Virus record (IMG/VR): IMGVR_UViG_3300035670_000766
Location: 1-34,420 of that record
Length of the DNA: 34,420 bases
Direction: 5' to 3' (one strand)
DNA from: a virus
Numbering within the stretch: position 1 is the stretch's first letter; each line of letters begins with the position of its first letter. Of this stretch, positions 6,790-12,140 are shown one piece after another. The translations under genes were made by a program, and so were the position numbers. Under the pieces are notes generated by a model that was not told the DNA's origin, made no database searches, and saw nothing but the letters and a program-made list of their open reading frames with translations.

Positions 6790-7122
6790 ATGAACCTAAC
6801 AGACCTAATAAAAGCCGCAGAAGACTACGAACAGAATGTAATCTACTCAGACCTGAACATGGAAGTCCGCTTTGGCTGCGATTGTTGTGGAGGAGACTTT
6901 TATACCCACGAGAGTTGGACTAAAATGTGTGATGCTTATGACCTATCAGACCAAGCATGGTCGTTAGTATGTAAGGAACTTAAAATCCCTACAGACACCT
7001 ACGCAACACTTTTAATGTATCAACATTGTAGATACGCTATCGACGAAGATGACCCAGAACTTGAAGACATCTTGGACTATCTGCAAGCCCGTAGAGAACT
7101 GGAGAAACTATTGTGCCACTAG
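6790..7122 (+). CDS. hypothetical protein with CxCC motif (110 aa)
   Basis: A 110-residue acidic protein with an AAAGGA binding site. Residues 29-36 read GCDCCGGD, and more Cys and His residues follow (C47, C66, H79, C80, C109, H110), which could bind a metal. The rest is helical. No family is recognised. It sits just downstream of the reductase and overlaps the next gene by 10 bp. Confidence 0.7.
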   Translation: MNLTDLIKAAEDYEQNVIYSDLNMEVRFGCDCCGGDFYTHESWTKMCDAYDLSDQAWSLVCKELKIPTDTYATLLMYQHCRYAIDEDDPELEDILDYLQARRELEKLLCH

Positions 7123-7319
7123 AACCTATCCCGAACTACAAGCCATCATGTAATCATCCAGAACACAATCCACCTATGCACCTTTATATTCCCGGAGGTA
7201 TGCAATATCGTCATACCTGCCCCGCTTGCGGTAGAGAGATAATTATTCAAAGTCAGTATGTAAGGTGTCAAGAAGCACCATATTGGTTGAATCCAATATT
7301 TAAGTATGAGGTGACCTAA
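7113..7319 (+). CDS. conserved phage zinc-binding-like protein (68 aa), GTG start
   Basis: GTG at 7113 opens MPLEPIPNYKPSCNHPEHNPPM, overlapping the previous gene. Residues C13, H15, H18, H23, H34, C36 and C39 (CNHPEHNPP...HTCPACG) make a clear zinc-site pattern. Small phage proteins of the form C(K/N)HPEHxPP...Y.HTCPxCG are widespread and unassigned; the resemblance is from memory. Its stop overlaps the next ATG by one base. Confidence 0.75.
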   Translation: MPLEPIPNYKPSCNHPEHNPPMHLYIPGGMQYRHTCPACGREIIIQSQYVRCQEAPYWLNPIFKYEVT

Positions 7320-7564
7320 TGTTCATAAATTACCGCAACGACGCACAGTCTATGATATATGAGTACGACGACCTTAACGGCAAACGCCAAGGTTTACACT
7401 TCTCAGAGTGGTGGAACGGTGAAGGGATTGATGTAACCCTACCTGACGACGTGACTACCGTTAAGCTGCACATGGACGACATCACGGCTATCGTAACGGC
7501 TGCTATTGCGTTCGGTATGGTTAATCTTAAAGAGTGTAAGGAGTTGGCTAAGTCATGCAAGTAA
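7319..7564 (+). CDS. hypothetical protein (81 aa)
   Basis: An 81-residue frame overlapping its neighbours at both ends (1 bp and 10 bp). It reads as beta strands (MFINYRNDAQSMIYEYDDLN) followed by a probable helix (ITAIVTAAIAFGMVNLKECKELAKSCK). No family is recognised. Its position between the zinc-type protein and the ThyX-like gene suggests one operon. Confidence 0.65.
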   Translation: MFINYRNDAQSMIYEYDDLNGKRQGLHFSEWWNGEGIDVTLPDDVTTVKLHMDDITAIVTAAIAFGMVNLKECKELAKSCK

Positions 7565-8121
7565 AAGTCTTACGTGAGGCAGGATACGACGAAGCGTTAC
7601 GCGGTATGGCTTATTCCTTCAAGGATCGTGCAGCGCCTGTTGAAGAATGGTGGGAAGGTCAACGCGAACGAGCAGAAAAGCGAGCACCTAAACTAGCACC
7701 CATGGACGGTGGGCATAATAAGTTCCTTGAGTCTATTCAGGTGTGGATTGATGTAGAGGCTTGTAGAGCTTTCTGGTCTGAGTACGATACTTACAGAGTT
7801 GGTACAACTAAGCAGTCAGAAAGCACGATGCATACACTTTCTAAGAGACCACCAACACAAGAGGACTTTGAAGAAGGTACGCTACCAGAAGTTGTTCAGA
7901 CATTTAAGATGGTCTGGGAACTATACAACAAGGACATAACAATCCTTAAAGAGAATCTACCTGAGGGCTTCTTGCAGCGACGTATTGTCTGCACAAACTA
8001 TAAGGTGTTGAAGAACATCCTACAGCAACGTGAAGGACACCGTTACAAGCGTTGGCAGGTTTTTATTGATGAGATTGTAAAACAAGTTGAACATCCTGAA
8101 CTCTTGACAAAACCTTCATAA
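7555..8121 (+). CDS. ThyX-like protein, possible FAD-dependent thymidylate synthase relative (188 aa)
   Basis: A 188-residue protein. Residues 52-96 contain GGHNKFLESIQVWIDVEACRAF and DTYRVGTTKQSESTMHTL. Residues 139-170 contain RRIVCTNYKVLKNILQQREGHRYKRWQVF, which parallels the ThyX region where a TNxRxLxHFLxxR-type helix is followed by AQxEIR. The classic ThyX signature RHRxxSxxExSxR is not clearly present, so the fold may be shared while activity differs. Proteins like this are common in phages and usually labelled hypothetical. Proximity to the reductase fits a nucleotide role. The 3' end contains the 8104 promoter. Confidence 0.5.
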   Translation: MQVKVLREAGYDEALRGMAYSFKDRAAPVEEWWEGQRERAEKRAPKLAPMDGGHNKFLESIQVWIDVEACRAFWSEYDTYRVGTTKQSESTMHTLSKRPPTQEDFEEGTLPEVVQTFKMVWELYNKDITILKENLPEGFLQRRIVCTNYKVLKNILQQREGHRYKRWQVFIDEIVKQVEHPELLTKPS

Positions 8122-8132
8122 TCGTCTATAAT
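8104..8132 (+). promoter_or_regulatory. strong consensus promoter for the small membrane gene and tmRNA
   Basis: TTGACA (8104-8109), 17 bp, TATAAT (8127-8132): full consensus in both boxes. The start site is expected near 8139. No other good promoter lies before the tmRNA, so it probably drives both the 8156 gene and the tmRNA precursor to the terminator at 8708-8731. Confidence 0.85.
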
Positions 8133-8155
8133 GTCCTATAATCATGGAGAATACG

Positions 8156-8362
8156 ATGAACACAGTAGAATTTATCAGTAAGTTGGAAGCGTCTGGTATG
8201 CCTGTTGAACAGGCTAAAGTGGTTGCAGAACGGTTTGAAGACGACTCGTTAGTAACTACAAAAGTCCTTGAAGCCTCGCTAGACCGTCAGTTTATTAAGA
8301 TTGGTGGGTTGATTTGCGTAGCCTTGGCACCTGTATATTCTAAGGTGTTGGGATTGTTTTAA
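8156..8362 (+). CDS. DUF1640-like small membrane protein, copy 1 (68 aa)
   Basis: The frame is open from ATG 8144, but GGAGA at 8146-8150 is correctly spaced for ATG 8156, so MNTVEFISKLEASGMP is preferred. Residues 1-40 (FISKLEASGMPVEQAKVVAERF...) form a helix like those of the DUF1640/CCDC90 group, and residues 46-66 (FIKIGGLICVALAPVYSKVLG) are a membrane segment. A diverged second copy lies at 16509, with the same length and layout. Function unknown; a membrane-anchored helper or holin-like role is possible. It is apparently co-transcribed with the tmRNA immediately downstream. Confidence 0.7.
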   Translation: MNTVEFISKLEASGMPVEQAKVVAERFEDDSLVTTKVLEASLDRQFIKIGGLICVALAPVYSKVLGLF

Positions 8363-8430
8363 GAAATTGTCGTACAACCTGAAACATGAAGGCGTTCTGG
8401 ACGCGGGTTCGATTCCCGCCACCTACACCA
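8363..8430 (+). ncRNA. ssrA: permuted tmRNA, acceptor piece (CCA end)
   Basis: The T-arm is GCGGG (8403-8407), loop TTCGATT, CCCGC (8415-8419), followed by the acceptor strand CACCTAC (8420-8426), A8427 and an encoded CCA (8428-8430). CTGGACGCGGGTTCGA is the typical tmRNA 3' half. There is no anticodon arm. The acceptor strand pairs with GTGGGTG at 8550-8556 of the coding piece. The 5' end of this piece is not determined; 8363 is simply the end of the previous gene. I could not confirm helix P2. Confidence 0.85.
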
Positions 8431-8549
8431 TAAAGTAATTAGTAACCAACCACTGTTGTGTAAAAGGTGCTGCGGGTTCTTAGTGAGCCGTTAAAGATCG
8501 TAGCGCAGACTAATTGGATTATGTTCTAGCCTGCTGGTTACTTTATGAT
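8431..8549 (+). ncRNA. intervening segment of the permuted tmRNA precursor
   Basis: 119 nt between the CCA end and the 5' end of the coding piece. Its ends pair (TAAAGTAA 8431-8438 with TTACTTTA 8538-8545), with an alternative pairing AGTAACCA 8441-8448 with TGGTTACT 8535-8542. An internal hairpin has CTGCG (8470-8474) with CGCAG (8514-8518). In known two-piece tmRNAs such a loop is removed by tRNA-type processing. Confidence 0.75.
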
Positions 8550-8707
8550 GTGGGTGTGCTGGCTTCGACAGGGTGAGATAGTGCGGATGGCGACACGTCA
8601 GGCCAATGACGTTAATCTAGCAATCGTTAGAAATGCCAACGATCAGGAGTATCGCATAGCCGCTTAAGGCTTGATGGGGTCGAAGAACCTTATTACCCAA
8701 CTCTCAC
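8550..8707 (+). ncRNA. ssrA: permuted tmRNA, coding piece with tag ANDQEYRIAA
   Basis: Acceptor strand GTGGGTG (8550-8556) pairs with 8420-8426 and gives the G3-U70 wobble used by alanyl-tRNA synthetase. The conserved D-loop-like CTGGCTTCGACAGGG follows. A PK1-type stem is ACGTCA (8595-8600) with TGACGT (8607-8612). The tag frame runs 8635-8667: GCC AAC GAT CAG GAG TAT CGC ATA GCC GCT TAA, tag ANDQEYRIAA. The stop lies in the loop of a small hairpin (AGCC 8658-8661, GGCT 8668-8671), as in helix P5 of standard tmRNA. The exact resume codon is inferred, and the 3' end is set by the terminator. Confidence 0.85.
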
Positions 8708-8737
8708 TTACACCACCTTCGGGTGGTGTAATGTTTC
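8708..8737 (+). terminator. terminator of the tmRNA transcript
   Basis: TTACACCACC-TTCG-GGTGGTGTAA is a perfect 10-bp stem with a UUCG loop, followed by TGTTTCT. Confidence 0.75.
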
Positions 8738-8743
8738 TCAAAC

Positions 8744-8772
8744 TTGACATTAACCGGCTTTATGCCTATTAT
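8744..8772 (+). promoter_or_regulatory. sigma70-type promoter for a structured RNA
   Basis: TTGACA (8744-8749), 17 bp, TATTAT (8767-8772). Start site expected near 8779, directly before a hairpin series without a gene. Confidence 0.75.
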
Positions 8773-8778
8773 ATGGTA

Positions 8779-8935
8779 CATTAGCCGTATTAAAGCGGCT
8801 TTGTGTTTCTTACGGCTAAAAGACAGAAACGGGTTCGTCAAGGTTTTCTTGGTTTCTGTCTGGTCGCTTAGAGTTGGCTTACGGCGATAGTAGTGTCGGC
8901 AATAAAACTTGACGAACTCCACGCTTCCGCGTGAT
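8779..8935 (+). ncRNA. candidate small RNA or attenuator with alternative hairpins
   Basis: No gene with a binding site is found here on either strand. TAGCCGTA (8782-8789) pairs perfectly with TACGGCTA (8811-8818). The inner AGCCG (8783-8787) can instead pair with CGGCT (8796-8800), just before the T-rich TTTGTGTTTCTT, giving a terminator-like alternative. GACAGAAAC (8822-8830) pairs with GTTTCTGTC (8852-8860). CACGC-ttcc-GCGTG follows at 8920-8933. The 3' end is uncertain. Confidence 0.5.
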
Positions 8936-8941
8936 CGTTAC

Positions 8942-8990
8942 AAGTAATTCTGGCGAATTACTTGACAACCATAAAACTATCTGATAGCCT
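8942..8990 (+). promoter_or_regulatory. promoter with inverted repeat over the -35 box
   Basis: TTGACA (8962-8967), 17 bp, TAGCCT (8985-8990) preceded by TGA. The inverted repeat AAGTAATTC-tggc-GAATTACTT (8942-8963) ends in the -35 box, a position suited to an operator or to a hairpin closing the upstream RNA. Confidence 0.6.
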
Positions 8991-9022
8991 TAGATTTTCT
9001 ATAACAAATCAAGGAGTTATTT

Positions 9023-9211
9023 ATGGTTAAGGCTACAGCACTTCAACAGGCTCGCAAACTGACTGAAGAAATGGAATTGTGGCACGATGCCTGCAACGAC
9101 AAATTTGGTAGTAACCATGAATATACTCAAAAAGCTATGCGTTTTTTCCTATTGTCATATGGGATTGTTTGTGATCTTGAGGGCGAGTACGAGATGAATA
9201 TTGGGGAGTGA
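9023..9211 (+). CDS. hypothetical protein (62 aa)
   Basis: A 62-residue frame with a strong AAGGAG site and the 8962 promoter upstream. It is acidic and helical (MVKATALQQARKLTEEMELWHDACND...), with one hydrophobic stretch (MRFFLLSYGIVCDLEG). No family is recognised. It lies just ahead of the HTH regulator promoter. Confidence 0.65.
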   Translation: MVKATALQQARKLTEEMELWHDACNDKFGSNHEYTQKAMRFFLLSYGIVCDLEGEYEMNIGE

Positions 9212-9217
9212 TAAAAC

Positions 9218-9246
9218 TTGACAAACCCTAATAACTGTGATACACT
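9218..9246 (+). promoter_or_regulatory. promoter giving a probably leaderless HTH mRNA
   Basis: TTGACA (9218-9223), 17 bp ending in TGTGA (extended -10), TACACT (9241-9246). Seven bases after the -10 is A9253, the first base of the ATG of the next gene. Confidence 0.8.
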
Positions 9247-9252
9247 GCTTGC

Positions 9253-9435
9253 ATGAAACTATTTAATACAACGCAAGCAGCAGAATACCTCGGGGTGCAC
9301 CCTCAAAGTCTGCGTAATTGGGACAACAACGGGAAGTTCGTAGCCTTACGGACGCCAGGAGGACAACGTAGGTATTCTGAAGATCAATTAAAGGAGTTTG
9401 GTAAGTGGAATCAGGAACAGAAGAATTCAACCTAA
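9253..9435 (+). CDS. MerR-type helix-turn-helix DNA-binding protein (60 aa)
   Basis: Residues 6-50 (TTQAAEYLGVHPQSLRNWDNNGKFVALRTPGGQRRYSEDQL) match the winged HTH of MerR-type regulators and IS607-type recombinases; the RTPGGxRRY turn is characteristic. At 60 residues it is the DNA-binding domain alone, with no effector or catalytic part. There is no ribosome binding site, and the ATG coincides with the predicted transcript start, so translation is probably leaderless. It overlaps the next gene by 31 bp. Likely roles are a regulator or a small architectural protein near the terminase; neither is proven. Confidence 0.8.
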   Translation: MKLFNTTQAAEYLGVHPQSLRNWDNNGKFVALRTPGGQRRYSEDQLKEFGKWNQEQKNST

Positions 9436-10664
9436 CCGTATTGGATGTTGTTAAGTTTTGCAACAATCTCTATACAGACGGGACAGTGAAGAAATACGCA
9501 AAAGATGGGATGTTCCCTTACATCTACAAGAACGGCTATATGATGCTTACTTCGGCAAGCATTGAATTCATGAAACCATTACTAGCTGAAAGAAAGCGAA
9601 TCTTATTTGAACAACCATATAACGTATATTGTATAACGAACTCGGTTAACGGTAAGAGGTATGTAGGTATCACTCGTGACACCATAGAAGACCGTTTCTA
9701 CGAACATAAAAGAGCCGCTAATAATTGTAGGTCTTCTGAAACTCGTGCTATCGTTAAAGCATTCCGTAAGTATGGTGCGGAATCTTTTACTGTCGAGTTG
9801 ATTGACACAGCTATAGGTATGATCGAAGCCGGTGAAAAGGAATCATACTATATAGAACTTCTTCAAACGCATACGCGCTACAAGAAAGGTTATAACCTAA
9901 CTGACGGCGGTGAAGGGGTCACTAATTGCGTCACACCGGATTGGTTAAAGAAGTTTAGGTCTGATATGAATTCTGGTGAAAATAACACTTGGTATGGATT
10001 GCGCGGAAAATCTTGTCCTCACTACGGTAAAGTCCATACCGAAGAAACCAGAAAATATCTAAAAGAGAACAATCCGCAAAGCGTTCCTGTAACGCTAAAC
10101 GGTGTTAGCTACATGAGCAAGATGTTCGCGTCAGAAGAATTAGGTGTAGCAAAATCAGCAATAGACATCTTGAAGAAGTTTGAGGATGGCGAAGACCCGA
10201 AAGGTATTAAACCTGTCGTAGTTGATGGAATTCTATATTACTCTGTATCTCGTGCAGCAAAGGCTATAGGTATATCGGATTACAAAGTCTGCCGTAAGAC
10301 CCTAGATGGTTCTGCGTATTTCTTAGATCGTAGATTGACTTTCGATGAGATGTTAGACTATTGCCGTTCTTTATTAGGTAATAAGCAACAGAAGGTTATC
10401 TGCAAAGGTGTTGAATATCCTTCTATGAAGCGTTGTCAAGCCGAAACAGGATTAGATAGAGATACCATAAAGCGACTTGAACGCGAAGGCGAAATCACGC
10501 TAGTAAAAGATTTTGTGAGAATCCAGAAAACCATAGGTAATTCGCGCGCACTGGAAGTAGACGGAGTTATTTATGAATCTATGAATAAGGTTTGTGAAGC
10601 CTTGCACGTAACAAGAAAAACCGTGACTGCTATGATAAAAGAAGGTAAGGCGAAGGAACTATGA
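9405..10664 (+). CDS. GIY-YIG homing endonuclease with HTH N-terminus and NUMOD tail (419 aa)
   Basis: GTG start at 9405 after AAGGAG (9391-9396), overlapping the HTH gene. Residues 10-66 look like an excisionase-type HTH (TDGTVKKYAKDGMFPYIYKNGY). The GIY-YIG domain spans about 72-167, with VYCI (74-77), YVG (86-88), R97, catalytic E146 and GYNLTDGGEG. A NUMOD3 segment follows (191-225), then four NUMOD1/IENR1-like DNA-binding units near 226-262, 268-304, 329-364 and 380-419. It is a free-standing selfish gene inserted between the HTH gene and terL, with no intron around it. It overlaps the terL start by 4 bp. Confidence 0.9.
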   Translation: MESGTEEFNLTVLDVVKFCNNLYTDGTVKKYAKDGMFPYIYKNGYMMLTSASIEFMKPLLAERKRILFEQPYNVYCITNSVNGKRYVGITRDTIEDRFYEHKRAANNCRSSETRAIVKAFRKYGAESFTVELIDTAIGMIEAGEKESYYIELLQTHTRYKKGYNLTDGGEGVTNCVTPDWLKKFRSDMNSGENNTWYGLRGKSCPHYGKVHTEETRKYLKENNPQSVPVTLNGVSYMSKMFASEELGVAKSAIDILKKFEDGEDPKGIKPVVVDGILYYSVSRAAKAIGISDYKVCRKTLDGSAYFLDRRLTFDEMLDYCRSLLGNKQQKVICKGVEYPSMKRCQAETGLDRDTIKRLEREGEITLVKDFVRIQKTIGNSRALEVDGVIYESMNKVCEALHVTRKTVTAMIKEGKAKEL

Positions 10665-12082
10665 AACAGTTTGAACTAACACCGAAGCAGGCATTAGTGT
10701 TCCAATCTACTGCAAACGAAATTGGAGCGGGTGGTGCGGCCTCTGGAGGAAAGACCTTCGTAAACAAGATGCTTGCCGTTTCGGTAGCAGAACAAGTCCC
10801 CGGTGCTCAGATAGCCATTTTGCGGAACACAAGTAAAAACCTGAAGAAGAACTACTTTCAGGGTGTTCATTCTATGCCGGATATTTTATCTGACCATATA
10901 AAGCAAAAGAAGGTCTCGATAAACTACACAGATATGACAATAACATGGAATGAAACAGGGAGCACGATTCATTTTATGCACTGTGAGCACGTAGAGACCG
11001 CTATGGAAAACCTTACTGGTCTCGAATTTGTCCTTATAATTTTTGATGAGGCGACCCTCATACACTATGACGTAATGAACCACGCAAGAACTCGTCTTCG
11101 TGTAGGTTCTCTAAAAATAGAAGACCCTTTCTGGAAGGCACGCCTGCCGCGCCTATGCTGGACAAGCAATCCTTCTGGGGTATCTCATAACTATCTAAAG
11201 CAGCGTTATATTGACCCTGCACCACCCGGAACGGAATTCACGGATGAATATGGCAAGCGCATATTGTTCATTCCGTTCGGAGCGCGAGAAAACCCACATA
11301 TTGATTATGAGGCATACGAGAAAGAGTTAAGATCAACTGGAGACCCTATTAAATATGCACGGCTTGCACTAGGCGACTGGGACATAGGAGAATCCACCTA
11401 CTTCCAATACTCCTTCAAGCGCCAATACAACGTCATACCGAGAATCACTAAACTACCCGAAGACTGGCAATTATATCGAGGGATGGACCACGGAACAGCA
11501 AGTCCTTTCTGTGTCCTCTGGATGGCTGTAGTGAATGGTCAGAACGTCCTTACGCTAGACGGACGCGACCGTTACTTTCCTAATGGCTCCAAGATCATCT
11601 TCGCGGAATGGTATGGTCGTGATAGTAAAGATAGAGCAATCGGCAATCGCTATTCGCCTTCTGAAATTGCTAAGGGTATCTTGGATCGTGAAGAATCTAT
11701 GGGACTTCGTGGCAGGATTAAACCCGGACCTGCCGACAATTCAATGAAAGCTGTTCTATCTGAAAATTCAGTCTCTAGGGAGATGGAGAAACTAGGAGTT
11801 CGTTTCGCATCATCTGACAAGTCTAAAGGTTCTCGCGTTCGCGGTTGGGAAATCATGGCTAATATGTTCAAGGAAGGGCATCATGAGAAACCCGAAAAGC
11901 CTGCTTTATTTATCTGCGAGAACTGTATTGAACTAATAACTGACATCACAACTCTAATGACTTCACCAACTAATGACGCCGACATAAATTCCGAAATGCC
12001 TGACCATGCAGCCGATGCTTGTAGGTATCTTGTTGCTACTCCGGCTAAGACTTACGGTTTGATACCTACTATTGGCTTGTAA
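10661..12082 (+). CDS. terL: terminase large subunit (473 aa)
   Basis: Packages DNA into proheads: an N-terminal ATPase and a C-terminal RNase H-like nuclease that cuts concatemers. Walker A is GAGGAASGGKT (22-32), Walker B is FVLIIFDE (123-130) and the coupling motif is TSNP (168-171). Nuclease metal ligands are likely D276 (GMDHGTA), D359 and D448/D452 (PDHAADACRYL). The full-length protein of 473 residues is normal for the family. It starts inside the end of the endonuclease gene (ATGA overlap) and is followed by a promoter for the portal gene. Confidence 0.95.
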   Translation: MKQFELTPKQALVFQSTANEIGAGGAASGGKTFVNKMLAVSVAEQVPGAQIAILRNTSKNLKKNYFQGVHSMPDILSDHIKQKKVSINYTDMTITWNETGSTIHFMHCEHVETAMENLTGLEFVLIIFDEATLIHYDVMNHARTRLRVGSLKIEDPFWKARLPRLCWTSNPSGVSHNYLKQRYIDPAPPGTEFTDEYGKRILFIPFGARENPHIDYEAYEKELRSTGDPIKYARLALGDWDIGESTYFQYSFKRQYNVIPRITKLPEDWQLYRGMDHGTASPFCVLWMAVVNGQNVLTLDGRDRYFPNGSKIIFAEWYGRDSKDRAIGNRYSPSEIAKGILDREESMGLRGRIKPGPADNSMKAVLSENSVSREMEKLGVRFASSDKSKGSRVRGWEIMANMFKEGHHEKPEKPALFICENCIELITDITTLMTSPTNDADINSEMPDHAADACRYLVATPAKTYGLIPTIGL

Positions 12083-12086
12083 AGAC

Positions 12087-12115
12087 TTGACAATCAATCA
12101 AAACAATGATATAGC
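12087..12115 (+). promoter_or_regulatory. extended -10 promoter for the portal gene
   Basis: TTGACA (12087-12092), 17 bp ending TGA, TATAGC (12110-12115). The start site is expected near 12122. Confidence 0.8.
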
Positions 12116-12130
12116 GTTAATACTACGCTA
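12112..12130 (+). promoter_or_regulatory. hairpin overlapping promoter -10, start site and portal RBS
   Basis: TAGCGT (12112-12117), loop TAATACT, ACGCTA (12125-12130), directly before GGAG and a TTTT. The left arm lies in the -10 region, so RNA begun here lacks it while read-through RNA from terL has the full hairpin. Confidence 0.5.
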
Positions 12131-12140
12131 GGAGAATTTT

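Noticed and set aside
8363-8430. Ordinary tRNA gene
   Set aside because: Only a T-arm and acceptor strand are present; there is no anticodon arm, and the partner acceptor strand is 120 bp downstream, as in permuted tmRNA.
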